Position numbers and translations under genes: made by a program. 64,000 nt of DNA, from the NCBI GenBank assembly GCA_025059995.1, contig JANXCF010000002.1, positions 310,001 to 374,000 of the forward strand. Reading direction: 5' to 3'. The stretch is from Leptospiraceae bacterium. GTDB taxonomy: Bacteria > Spirochaetota > Leptospiria > Leptospirales > Leptonemataceae. This document shows positions 56,345 to 64,000 of this stretch, one piece after another. The notes under the pieces are model-generated. The model searched no databases, was not told the DNA's origin, and worked only from the letters and a program-made list of their open reading frames with translations. The first letter of the stretch is position 1. Each line of letters opens with the position of its first letter.

Positions 56345-57325
56345 TTATAGGTTTTCAATTTTTAATTGATGGGCACCATCACTAATTAGCATTTGATTCC
56401 CTAAATTATGTTTAGTATTTCGAAAAAGGGGATGATCAAAACAAATGATTTCTCGGTTCTCCTGAAGAGCGTATTCGGCAGTGATCAGAGCTCCACTTTT
56501 ACTCCCTGCTTGCATTATGAACAAATAATTTGAGAATCCTGCAATAATACGGTTCCTCAAAGGAAATGTATATTTCCCGGGCTTATGGGTGGGAAAAAAT
56601 TCACTGATAAAAATCATTTCTTTTTTTTCTTCTTGGGCTTTGAAGAATATTTCTTTGTTTTTTTTAGGAGAGATTTCATCAATCCCACAGCCTAAAATTC
56701 CTATGGTAGAAACACTAAAAAAAACAGAAGCTCTATGAACCCTTTCATCAACTCCCTTAGCAAATCCAGAAACAGTAGCTATCGTAGAACTTTGGTTATC
56801 TGTTTTCGTGCTTTGAGGAAACAAATCCTTATGGCTATTCCATTCTACGAGTTGAGATATTAATTTTTTAGAACTCTTTAGCAAAGAAAAAAATTCAATT
56901 AAGCGATCAACGGCAAGAAGCGAAATCGATAGAGGCTTACGAGTTCCCACGATAGAAATCATATCATATTGATTGAAATTTGTATTTTCTTTTTGAATGC
57001 TATGCTTCAAAAATAAAACCAAAGGAGGATCATAAATTTCTTTTAGTAATCTTGGATATTCTGGCTCATCGAAAAACAAAAGCGAATCAAATTCGAATTT
57101 GCTTTTCTTCTTTTCGATGTAATTCAAGGCTTTTCGTTTTCCATATTCGATCCATCTTTTACCGTAATATGTCTTAAGGATTTTCTTGTTGTTGGGTTCA
57201 TCCCATGGGTTCTCTGTGATGGAAAATTTTTTTTGGTTTTCTTTGATTCGATGTAAAAAGCCTTTTCGATAGGGTAGAGATGATAGAAAAAGAGCTGAAA
57301 TTATTCTTGCTGCTTGATTTTGCAT
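56345..57325 (-). CDS. dprA: DNA-processing protein DprA
   Basis: 326 aa. Rossmann-like DprA core: MISIVGTRKPLSISLLAVDR, VSGFAKGVDERVHRAS, IGILGCGIDEISPKK, FPLRNRIIAGFSNYL and QAGSKSGALITAEYAL. It has a ~35-residue insert between the first two motifs (around SQLVEWNSHKDLFPQ) and lacks the C-terminal winged helix. DprA loads RecA on incoming single strands during natural transformation; no other competence gene is visible. The start overlaps the TPR lipoprotein end by 25 bases. Confidence 0.9.
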   Translation of the reverse strand: MQNQAARIISALFLSSLPYRKGFLHRIKENQKKFSITENPWDEPNNKKILKTYYGKRWIEYGKRKALNYIEKKKSKFEFDSLLFFDEPEYPRLLKEIYDPPLVLFLKHSIQKENTNFNQYDMISIVGTRKPLSISLLAVDRLIEFFSLLKSSKKLISQLVEWNSHKDLFPQSTKTDNQSSTIATVSGFAKGVDERVHRASVFFSVSTIGILGCGIDEISPKKNKEIFFKAQEEKKEMIFISEFFPTHKPGKYTFPLRNRIIAGFSNYLFIMQAGSKSGALITAEYALQENREIICFDHPLFRNTKHNLGNQMLISDGAHQLKIENL

Positions 57326-58167
57326 TCTGCCTTTCTTTCAATACAAACTTGAAGTTCATTTAAGTTGTAGAGTGCTTGTTGATACTGGAGATTGTTTTGG
57401 ATATTCCCTCGCAGGATTTGGTTTTTATGCATTTCCTCAAGAGTTTTTATGATTTTTTCATAAACAAAAAAAGCTTCTTGGAATTGTCCGTCTTCTGCTA
57501 AAATGTTTGCTTTGGCAAAGTATGCTTGGATGTTATAAGGATCTGCTTGATTTACCTGATTTAAGTATTCGATTGCTTTTTCTACATCACGGAATTCATT
57601 CGTAGTTTTTCCGTAAAGGATACCCAAAACATAATAAAAACGCATATCTTTGGGTTTCAACTGGAGTCCTCTTTCTAATAAAAACACAGCCGTCTGAAAT
57701 CGTTCTTTTTCCCAGCCCAGAGCTCGAGAAGCATTCCCATAGCACAATCCCGCATCATAAAGCAAATCTGCACTAATGGGATAACGAGATAAAGCTTTTT
57801 GAAAATAGGTTATAGCTTCTTCGAATAAAGAGATATCTTGAACTTGACGTAATTCCTTTTGGACAGATTGTTTAAAAAATTCTTTGGATAACTCAAAAGA
57901 GCTTTGTTCCATCAGGGCTTTTCCTATTTTCCATGCAATTTCGCCTTGAAGTTTATTTTCTTCTGCGAATTTATGGATTAATTCGTATAAGGTTCTTGCT
58001 TTTTCTTCTGATACTTGAAGGTCCTTTTTCCATTTTTCTAAATCTTCTTCTTGGATTTCTATTCTTCGTTCTTTTCTGTGACGTTCTGCCCAATTCTGAA
58101 GGAAATGACTAATATCTGAGCAATAGCTAAAAAAAACAAAAAGACTCAAAATAAAAATTCTATTCAT
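57301..58167 (-). CDS. TPR-repeat lipoprotein
   Basis: 288 aa. Signal peptide MNRIFILSLFVFFSYC with the lipid-attachment Cys at 16. A basic/acidic helix follows, then TPR units (for example PISADLLYDAGLCYGNASRA, KPKDMRFYYVLGILYGKTTN, DPYNIQAYFAKANILAEDGQ). Probably a protein-protein scaffold on the periplasmic face; similar TPR lipoproteins are common in spirochaetes. Upstream of dprA, with overlapping ends. Confidence 0.82.
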   Translation of the reverse strand: MNRIFILSLFVFFSYCSDISHFLQNWAERHRKERRIEIQEEDLEKWKKDLQVSEEKARTLYELIHKFAEENKLQGEIAWKIGKALMEQSSFELSKEFFKQSVQKELRQVQDISLFEEAITYFQKALSRYPISADLLYDAGLCYGNASRALGWEKERFQTAVFLLERGLQLKPKDMRFYYVLGILYGKTTNEFRDVEKAIEYLNQVNQADPYNIQAYFAKANILAEDGQFQEAFFVYEKIIKTLEEMHKNQILRGNIQNNLQYQQALYNLNELQVCIERKAECKIKQQE

Positions 58168-58195
58168 GTGATTCTCCTGATGAAAAATTTATTGT

Positions 58196-58702
58196 TTGAT
58201 GAATTTCACATTTTTACATTCTCAAGCCATAAAAATGCATAAAATTTTAAGTCAAATTTTTGAGATTGAAAACCTTTGCTTCGAAAAACCATACACTTTA
58301 AATCAACTACAATCTCTTTGGGAAAAACCATTTTATTGTTTTTATTTGCTTTTGGAAAATCGAACTATCTTTTCGTTTGAACATGATTATACAAATGAGA
58401 AACAAATCACCCTCAAACCAATCATTGGGTATTCCGTTTTTTTAGAAAGTATTGATGAACTTGAGCTGTTGCGATTTGCCATACATCCCTCCTATCAGAA
58501 TCAAGGTCTTGGAACTTGGTTTTTATCTTCTATTATAGATATGTATAAAACGAAAGGAATTTTTAAAAAAATTTTCTTAGAAGTCTCAGAGAAAAATCAA
58601 ATAGCCATAAGACTTTATGAAAATTTAGGATTTCGTTTAGTTGCCAAAAGAAAAAACTATTATGAAAGTTCACATGCACTCATAATGTATTTAGAATTAT
58701 GA
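58196..58702 (+). CDS. GNAT-family N-acetyltransferase (RimI-like)
   Basis: 168 aa. The acetyl-CoA loop LRFAIHPSYQNQGLGTWFLS (Q-x-x-G-x-G), then IFLEVSEKNQIAIRLYENLG and FRLVAKRKNYYE are the RimI-like pattern. The N-terminus is longer than RimI. RimI proteins acetylate ribosomal protein S18, but a broader target is possible. Stand-alone gene before tRNA-Leu. Confidence 0.82.
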   Translation: MMNFTFLHSQAIKMHKILSQIFEIENLCFEKPYTLNQLQSLWEKPFYCFYLLLENRTIFSFEHDYTNEKQITLKPIIGYSVFLESIDELELLRFAIHPSYQNQGLGTWFLSSIIDMYKTKGIFKKIFLEVSEKNQIAIRLYENLGFRLVAKRKNYYESSHALIMYLEL

Positions 58703-58823
58703 GAGGATGTTATTTTTGATTTTCTAGGGTCTTGAAATTTCATGATTTTAGTCAATAAACAATCACAAAAATTTCAATTTTTTTGTTTACAAATCGCTTA
58801 TTTTCAAAAATTCGTATTTTTAA

Positions 58824-58908
58824 GCCGAAGTGGCGGAACTGGTAGACGCAGTAGACTCAAAATCTACCGGGCATTACGCTCGTGTGGGTTCGAATCCCAC
58901 CTTCGGCA
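58824..58908 (+). tRNA. tRNA-Leu (CAA anticodon)
   Basis: Class II tRNA with a variable arm (CGGGCATTACGCTCG). Acceptor GCCGAAG/CTTCGGC pairs fully. Anticodon arm GTAGA-CTCAAAA-TCTAC with anticodon CAA, T arm GTGGG-TTCGAAT-CCCAC, discriminator A. 85 bases without CCA. Reads TTG codons. Confidence 0.97.
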
Positions 58909-59082
58909 TTAAACCAAGTTATAAATACAGTTTTCCTTATGTTTCTTTTGATTTCGTAAATCACAATTACACTTATATATAATTCTTAATTTTTCTTTTG
59001 TTTTTTTGCCTTCTTTGTCCTTTGTTGAAGTTTTTGAATCTGATATTGTTTCTAGAATTGAAATTTCCACAGAAACCTCCAT
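58909..59082 (-). CDS. Small Cys/Lys-rich ORF, uncertain
   Basis: 57 aa, 60 bases downstream of the reconstructed PPTase and ending exactly at the tRNA-Leu 3' end. ATG at 59082 has an AAGGAAGGA ribosome site about ten bases upstream. The product is Lys-rich in the middle with Cys residues in YKCNC and ENCIYNLV near the C-terminus. No family recognised. It may be chance in an AT-rich gap, but the ribosome site is better than random. Confidence 0.3.
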   Translation of the reverse strand: MEVSVEISILETISDSKTSTKDKEGKKTKEKLRIIYKCNCDLRNQKKHKENCIYNLV

Positions 59083-59141
59083 GTTTTTGTGATCCTTCCT
59101 TGAGGTATCGAATTTAGTTTCGGTAAATGAAAGTTAAATGT

Positions 59142-59890
59142 TCAGAAATTCTCGAATATAAGTAAATAATTACGATGAATTTTTATTTGATTTTTTTTAT
59201 AAAATTTTTTTACTAATTCCATACCTTCTAGATTTAAAACTAACGAAAAGCTCAAAAATCTTCCATGATGACTCAAAGAAATAGGATATGAATTTCCTTG
59301 GTGATATAGTTTTGGTGGTAGATAAAAGTTATTCTCTGGGTCGAATTCTCTAATTACTTCAACATTTGCTTTGAATATTTCAAAAAATGTTTTTTGTATA
59401 TACTTTCTTATAAGATGGGATTGACTTTTATTTTGTTTTAATTCTGGGTCTGAAAGTTGTATGATCCATGAGCAAAAATAAATAAAGAATTCTTTTTTTT
59501 GATGTAGTTTTGATTCTGAAAGATAGTGGCTAATTGTTGTTAGAAAGTTTTTTTTTTATCGAGGTAAATGTAGTTTTTCAAAAAGAGATTTTGATATTTT
59601 GTAACTTCCATATTGGGTAAGACTTCATAATCTTTATATCGAAAACTATGTAAGTTCAATGTTCGTGATATGGCTTTGTAAGCAGACTCTTTAAGTGCCC
59701 AAATAGTCCACAAGAGAATTAATTTCTCATGTAATGGTTCAAGTGTAGAAAAAAAATGTTCTATTTCGTTTGGTGTGCCAATTTTTTGAATAAATCTTTG
59801 GTTAAGATGATCTAACGAAGTATCAGGATCTTCAAGATCAACAATATCATTACCAAACCAAACTTCATCGAGCGGAAGAAAAATATTCAT
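59142..59890 (-). pseudogene. 4'-phosphopantetheinyl transferase, frameshifted at an A10 tract
   Basis: The intact 5' part (start ATG 59890 preferred over 59911) has FGNDIVDLEDPD and LLWTIWALKESAYKAISR, the metal- and CoA-binding motifs of the Sfp/AcpS superfamily, but stops at 59540 after LDKKKTF. The stop lies just after ten A residues (minus strand, 59549-59558). Reading through with a one-base shift gives about 135 further residues ending at TGA 59144-59142. That tail contains ISLSHHGRFLSFSLVL, the expected third family motif. A full protein would be about 249 aa. The change is a sequencing or assembly indel, a real lesion, or programmed or phase-variable slippage. The enzyme would arm the ACP at 60653. 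Confidence 0.8.
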
Positions 59891-60611
59891 TTTCCATTCT
59901 GAGTAATTCATCCAAAATTTGTAGTGTTAGCTCTCTGTGGGCACGTATCCCTTTTTGTTGGGTCCTTGGTTCTAATAATTTGTATTGAATATAAAATTTT
60001 TGATCTTTTTCTGGAAATACTGATTTTTCTTTTTGTTTTTCACCTCGTAAATAAATCACTAATACCTTAGTATTGGGAACCTCATACAAAAGTTGCCCCA
60101 CTCCATAGTGTATTTGATCCTTCAAAATGCGACCTGTTGGACTTCGGGTTCCCTCAATGAAAATACATACAGGCTCATTTTTCTTGAGTAAGTATTTAAG
60201 TTTGTTCATTACGAGTTCTTTGTGTTCTTGTGTTCCATTTCTTTCAAAAAGAATACATTTGGTGAGATAAGCTATGATGCGAAACAAAAGATTCCTTTCT
60301 ACATTCTCTTTTGCTGGAATGTTCCAAGGGAAGGTTCGGAATCTTAAGGAATAAAAAATGCTTCCACCTAATGCCCAGGCTATGATTGCTGAGTCTATAA
60401 AAGTTAAATGGTTAGGACAAATGAGAATAGGTTCTTTTTTCTTATGAACTTCTCGATAGAACTTCCTGATTTTAGCTAATTCCGATATCTTATATTTTCT
60501 CACAAATCGAAAATAAAAAACAACCAAAATTGCAAGTATGGGGAATATGATATTACCAATCAGTTTTTGGATGTATAATTCCGTTTTTGCTTTTATTGAT
60601 AGCTTCTGCAC
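59865..60611 (-). CDS. PlsC-like acyltransferase
   Basis: 248 aa. One N-terminal membrane segment (about 17-35). Acyltransferase motif I ICPNHLTFIDSAIIAW (H-x4-D), motif III IFIEGTRSPTGRI, and LVIYLRGEK. Members of this LPLAT superfamily acylate lysophosphatidate or other lipid acceptors. Its place between an ACP and a PPTase in an acyl-building operon suggests it off-loads the product onto a lipid; the acceptor is unknown. Overlaps the PPTase start. Confidence 0.88.
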   Translation of the reverse strand: MQKLSIKAKTELYIQKLIGNIIFPILAILVVFYFRFVRKYKISELAKIRKFYREVHKKKEPILICPNHLTFIDSAIIAWALGGSIFYSLRFRTFPWNIPAKENVERNLLFRIIAYLTKCILFERNGTQEHKELVMNKLKYLLKKNEPVCIFIEGTRSPTGRILKDQIHYGVGQLLYEVPNTKVLVIYLRGEKQKEKSVFPEKDQKFYIQYKLLEPRTQQKGIRAHRELTLQILDELLRMENEYFSSAR

Positions 60612-60652
60612 TTTGAAGGAAATTAAAAAAGGGACGTATGTCCCTTTTGAGA

Positions 60653-60901
60653 TCAGCCAATTTTATTTTTGATGAGATCCACAGCAGCTCCCACAGTTTG
60701 GACTTTGTCTGCTTCAGAGTCGTCGATTTCAATGTTGAATTCATCTTCGAGAGCTAAGATGATATCGACCAGACGTGAAGAATTAATCTCTAAATCTTTT
60801 AGTAAATTTGTTTCCGAGGTTGCATTATTCAAAGCTTCTTTGTTTTTAGCATAGGGTCCTAAAATTTTTAGGACTTTTTCCATTATTTCTTTGTTATCCA
60901 T
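60653..60901 (-). CDS. Divergent acyl carrier protein
   Basis: 82 aa, acidic four-helix ACP. The attachment Ser is S41 in LKDLEINSSRLVDIILALED, where housekeeping ACPs read D-S-L; here it reads N-S-S. Helix 3 region NIEIDDSEADKVQTVGAAVD is typical of carrier proteins. The unusual recognition motif suggests a carrier dedicated to this operon and served by its own PPTase. SD AAAAGGAG is strong. Confidence 0.9.
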   Translation of the reverse strand: MDNKEIMEKVLKILGPYAKNKEALNNATSETNLLKDLEINSSRLVDIILALEDEFNIEIDDSEADKVQTVGAAVDLIKNKIG

Positions 60902-60937
60902 AGGAAACTCCTTTTGAATTATTTTTTAATAATTACA

Positions 60938-62218
60938 CTATCCTTCCCATTTTTTATAAATCACACAACCATTCACGTCTCCAAAACCAAAGCTTGCTTT
61001 TGCAAAAATCCGAACATCTTTGTAAATAGTTTCTCTTACTACCCTATGTTCGAAGGGTTTGATTTTTTCATGGATATCTTCGCAGTTAATAGAAGGATGC
61101 AAAAAGCCTTGTTCTAGTTGTAAAATCACTGCTACGGACTCAATACTTCCCGCTGCTCCCAAGGTATGTCCAATCAAGGATTTCGTCGATTGTATGTAAG
61201 GGAATTTCTCAGGTGGAAGTCCCAAAGCAACTGACCAGTTATTCACTTCGATGGGATCAGCCATCGTTGCCGTCAAGTGACCATTTATGGCATCTATCTC
61301 CTCGGGTTGTATACATGCTCTTTTCACAGCTTCACGAATACAAATCTGAACGGAAGTAGGATTGGGTGCGGTCATGCTTCCCCCCATTCGATGTCCACCA
61401 CAATTAAGGTATCCACCCAGTATTTCTGCGTAAATCCTTGCTCCTCGTTTTTGGGCATGCTCTAAGCTTTCTAATACTAAGATACCTGCACCAGAGCCAG
61501 GAACAAAACCAGCTGCACTCGCACTCATTGGACGAGAAGCTCGTTCTGGTTGATCGTTGTATTTAGAACTTAAAACCCTCATGGCATCAAAAGCGCCCCA
61601 AACATACTTAGAAGATGACTCGGCGCCTCCCGCCAACATGATTTCTGCATCCCCACGTTTTATCCTTTCATAAGACAATAAAATTGCTTCAGTTCCCGTA
61701 TTACAAGCACTGCTGTTGGAAAATGTGTTATTCCCTAAAGCTAACAAACCACTCAATTTCGCAGAAAGAGAACTCATCATGATTTGTTCAACCATAGTAG
61801 AACCTAATCTTCGCACTTTTCCAGAATCAATAAAAGGGATGACCTTTTCTGCTATCGTATCAATTCCTGAAAGTCCTAACCCAATTACGCAGCCAGCATC
61901 CCAATTTACATAATCTGATTTGGGATCAGGAACTTCAAATCCTGCGTCTTTCCATGCATCAATACCCGCAATCGAAGAAAGAATCATGATTTCATTCATG
62001 GCTAGCAATTCTTCTTCAGTAAAATACTTTTTTGCTTTTTCCTCTAAGATTTCTTTATCAATCCAGCCCCCCACTTGGCATCCAAATTTGAGTTCTTCTA
62101 ATTCTTTTCGAAATCGAATACCACTTTTTCCTTGCTTCAATGCTTGAGAAAACTCTTCTTTCCCATGACCATTGGATGTGATAACGCCGATTCCTGTAAT
62201 AACAACTCTTCTTTCCAT
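60938..62218 (-). CDS. Beta-ketoacyl-ACP synthase (FabF-like)
   Basis: 426 aa. Full thiolase-fold condensing enzyme. Catalytic Cys172 in NSSACNTGTEAIL, His314 in AINGHLTATMADPIEV, His351 in KSLIGHTLGAAGSIE (with Lys346), and a C-terminal FAKASFGFGDVNGC. The first His motif reads GHLTATMAD rather than the usual GTSTPL-type loop, placing it outside the housekeeping FabF/FabB core. Elongates acyl-ACP with malonyl-ACP by two carbons. Confidence 0.9.
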   Translation of the reverse strand: MERRVVITGIGVITSNGHGKEEFSQALKQGKSGIRFRKELEELKFGCQVGGWIDKEILEEKAKKYFTEEELLAMNEIMILSSIAGIDAWKDAGFEVPDPKSDYVNWDAGCVIGLGLSGIDTIAEKVIPFIDSGKVRRLGSTMVEQIMMSSLSAKLSGLLALGNNTFSNSSACNTGTEAILLSYERIKRGDAEIMLAGGAESSSKYVWGAFDAMRVLSSKYNDQPERASRPMSASAAGFVPGSGAGILVLESLEHAQKRGARIYAEILGGYLNCGGHRMGGSMTAPNPTSVQICIREAVKRACIQPEEIDAINGHLTATMADPIEVNNWSVALGLPPEKFPYIQSTKSLIGHTLGAAGSIESVAVILQLEQGFLHPSINCEDIHEKIKPFEHRVVRETIYKDVRIFAKASFGFGDVNGCVIYKKWEG

Positions 62219-62234
62219 GATCCACCTCTCTATT

Positions 62235-62684
62235 TTATGATATTGCTACTCCTGCAAGTTCACCTACAGCAACAAGGGTTCCTTCGGTTTTTTTTACTTC
62301 GACTTTTGATTTGATTTTATTTTTTCTGTGATAAATCAAATCCCCTCTGATAAAGATAGTCTCTTCGGGTAAAACCATGTTGATGAATTCCACAGTTGCT
62401 TCGGTGAACAAAGTTATTTTATCGACCGGTCGATTCTTTAACATTTCTAAGTAAATCCCTAAAGCAACGACTCCAGTTTGAGCCATAGTCTCAAGAATAA
62501 TTACACCAGGAGTGATGGGATTGTTCGGAAAATGACCATCGTAAAAATATTCATTTTTTTTGAAGGTGTATTTCCCTACAATATGCTTATCTGAAAGTTC
62601 TATGATGTCTTCTATGAAACGAAAGGGTGGTTTTTGAGGGATAGACTCTAGAATCTTTTTTTTGATTTCGAAATCAACCACCAT
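62235..62684 (-). CDS. Beta-hydroxyacyl-ACP dehydratase (FabZ-like)
   Basis: 149 aa. Hot-dog fold. Catalytic His in YFYDGHFPNNPITPG and Glu in VIILETMAQTGVVALG, as in FabZ. Dehydrates 3-hydroxyacyl-ACP to trans-2-enoyl-ACP. Overlaps the FabG gene by 11 bases and precedes the ketosynthase. Confidence 0.9.
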   Translation of the reverse strand: MVVDFEIKKKILESIPQKPPFRFIEDIIELSDKHIVGKYTFKKNEYFYDGHFPNNPITPGVIILETMAQTGVVALGIYLEMLKNRPVDKITLFTEATVEFINMVLPEETIFIRGDLIYHRKNKIKSKVEVKKTEGTLVAVGELAGVAIS

Positions 62685-63402
62685 ACATACCTCCGTTCAC
62701 GTGAATTACCGTTCCTGTGATATAACTACCTGATGTTGCTAAAAATCCCACAACTTCTGCGATTTCTTCTGGTTTTCCCATGCGTCCTAGAGGGATCTTT
62801 TCCAAGATTTTTTTCTTGTGCTCTTCTGGTAAATCTTTGGTCATATCAGTATCGATAAATCCTGGAGCTATAGAATTTACTAAAATTCCGTATTCTGCAA
62901 ATTCCATTGCTGCTGTTTTGGTGAAGTTATCAATTGCCGCTTTGGTCATGCCATAAATGGACTGGGTGGGATTTCCAGTGCTTCCGATGATGGATGAGAT
63001 GTTGATGATTCTTCCCGAACGATTGCGTATCATGAATCGAACAAGTCTTTTAGTTAAATACCAGACTGATCTCATATTCGTTGAAATGATTTTATCAAAT
63101 TCTTCCAATGATGCATTAAATATAGGATTATCTTTTACAAATCCTGCATTATTGACTAATACTTCCAGTGTCAATTTTGAATTTTTAATTTCGTCATAAA
63201 TTTTATCACAGCCTTCAATCGTAGAGATGTCTGCTTGAATGAGTAGTCCTTCACCTAATTCTTCTTTTAGGGTTTCAGCTTCCTTTTGAGAGGTGTGATA
63301 ATGAATTCCCACGAGAAAACCTTTTTTATAGAGCTCACGTGCAATCGCACGACCAATCCCTCTACTCGCTCCTGTTACTAAAGCTAATTTTTTTTCTGAC
63401 AT
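62674..63402 (-). CDS. fabG: 3-ketoacyl-ACP reductase (FabG-like)
   Basis: 242 aa. Short-chain dehydrogenase: cofactor motif VTGASRGIGRAIARELYKKG, NNAG in VLVNNAGFVKDNP, catalytic Ser-Tyr-Lys in INISSIIGSTGNP and SIYGMTKAAIDNF, and the C-terminal ITGTVIHVNGGMYGG. NADPH-dependent reduction of 3-ketoacyl-ACP. Eleven bases downstream of the FabA-like gene. Confidence 0.92.
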   Translation of the reverse strand: MSEKKLALVTGASRGIGRAIARELYKKGFLVGIHYHTSQKEAETLKEELGEGLLIQADISTIEGCDKIYDEIKNSKLTLEVLVNNAGFVKDNPIFNASLEEFDKIISTNMRSVWYLTKRLVRFMIRNRSGRIINISSIIGSTGNPTQSIYGMTKAAIDNFTKTAAMEFAEYGILVNSIAPGFIDTDMTKDLPEEHKKKILEKIPLGRMGKPEEIAEVVGFLATSGSYITGTVIHVNGGMYGG

Positions 63403-63413
63403 AAAACCTCCTG

Positions 63414-64000
63414 TTATTTTTTCAGTATCCCACCAATAGAATGTTGGGTAGGGAAGGGGTAATCTTTGTAAGATATGTTTTTAAAAATACCTACTCTAGC
63501 TTTTTCTATGCTATAAATGGGAGTTCCATCCACAAATAACTTTCCATCTGCGATGGCGATGGCGACCCCTTGTTCTCGTAATTCACTGTAACGAAGAATT
63601 TCAATCTCATAGCGTATGATTTTATTCCATGGACGAACTTGACCCTCGAATTCAATCTTCTCAGCTCCTAATGCTCTTCCAACTCCAATTGCACCATTGG
63701 TGCAAGAGTAAAAACCGATCAATTGCCAAATGGCATCTATTCCAAAAGAACCCGGCATAACTGGATCATCTCGGAAATGAAACTGAAAAAACCACTCATC
63801 AAGAAGAATATCTTTTTCAGCTATGATTTTTCCTTTTTTTCCCATTTTTTCAATCGATACGATTCTGTCTACTAACAAAAACGGCGGAGCTGGGAGCTTT
63901 GCTAATTCTCCTGGGGGATCTTCTATCAATTTCCCTAAAGAAAAAGCAATTAACTCCACTTTATCAAAATAAGTTCTTTGCAAAAATTCGTGATATTTCA
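63414..64000 (-). CDS. FabA-like dehydratase/isomerase (5' end beyond window)
   Basis: At least 195 aa. Closely follows FabA: GELAKLPAPPFLLVDRIV, the catalytic His in FQFHFRDDPVMPGSFG and Asp in GIDAIWQLIGFYS, and GRALGAEKIEFEGQV. A TTG at 63983 is in frame, but the frame stays open to the window edge (KYHEFLQRTYF), and the last two bases are TG, so an ATG at 64001 is likely. In proteobacteria FabA dehydrates and isomerises C10 intermediates to make unsaturated fatty acids with FabB. First visible gene of the operon. Confidence 0.9.
   Translation of the reverse strand, partial: KYHEFLQRTYFDKVELIAFSLGKLIEDPPGELAKLPAPPFLLVDRIVSIEKMGKKGKIIAEKDILLDEWFFQFHFRDDPVMPGSFGIDAIWQLIGFYSCTNGAIGVGRALGAEKIEFEGQVRPWNKIIRYEIEILRYSELREQGVAIAIADGKLFVDGTPIYSIEKARVGIFKNISYKDYPFPTQHSIGGILKK

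Overview
The window is a dense, AT-rich (roughly one third G+C by eye) bacterial chromosome segment. It has very short intergenic gaps, many overlapping genes and no rRNA, CRISPR array, insertion sequence or phage gene. The gene content points to a diderm with lipoproteins: LspA, Lnt, an OmpA-family protein, YidD and several short lipoproteins with loose lipoboxes. Together with a FlgM-like anti-sigma factor, 7TMR-DISM sensors, long GAF/PP2C regulators, a type-B SdhCAB operon and GatCA, this best fits a spirochaete of the Leptospira side of the phylum. That placement is inference from family resemblance, not from a marker tree. A PfPDO-type disulfide oxidoreductase and a stand-alone TrpB2 hint at a thermophilic or hot-environment relative.

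Layout. 1-4.4 kb (+): two overlapping membrane sensors, one of them a probable pseudo-kinase, and a citrate-synthase homologue lacking two of its three catalytic residues. 4.4-9.6 kb (-): hemN, leuA, a thioredoxin/TPR protein, a J-domain protein and ilvH. 9.7-15.8 kb (+): sppA-like, apbE-like, lspA, an ECF sigma/anti-sigma pair and trpB2. 15.8-22.6 kb: small housekeeping genes on both strands (acyP, mrp, flgM-like, rsmI, yidD, OmpA family, VOC and acetoacetate-decarboxylase-like proteins). 22.6-34.5 kb (mostly -): a sensor plus M15-like pair, ispF, gatCA, PDO (+), engB, GDPD, panC, ogt, a LMW phosphatase and a PhoR/PhoB-like pair. 34.6-43.3 kb (-): tRNA-Gly, a diguanylate cyclase, then an apparent four-gene unit: TPR/Mrr-like protein, GAF-PP2C-RsbW fusion, STAS protein and six-hairpin glycosidase. 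43.4-49.3 kb (+): energy metabolism, with an HdrD/NarI-like Fe-S oxidoreductase, tRNA-Val and sdhCAB. 49.3-58.7 kb: pyrE, lnt, pcnB, an M23 peptidase, topA, dprA, a TPR lipoprotein and a GNAT protein. 58.8 kb: tRNA-Leu. 59.1-64 kb (-): an acyl-carrier-protein-based acyl biosynthesis operon in the order FabA-like, FabG, FabZ-like, FabF-like, ACP, PlsC-like, phosphopantetheinyl transferase. It runs off the right edge.

The most unusual items are these. (1) The acyl operon carries its own ACP, acyltransferase and PPTase but no FabD, FabH or FabI within view. Its PPTase is interrupted at a 10-A tract, and a one-base shift restores the missing C-terminal motif. (2) The citrate-synthase-like protein has Glu where the catalytic His264 should be and Glu where Asp362 should be. 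(3) One polypeptide carries both a PP2C phosphatase and an RsbW-type kinase next to their presumed STAS partner. With tRNAs, the reconstructed PPTase and a small ORF included, no stretch longer than 300 bases is left unexplained; the largest mixed gap is 45611-45898, holding tRNA-Val and the sdh leader.
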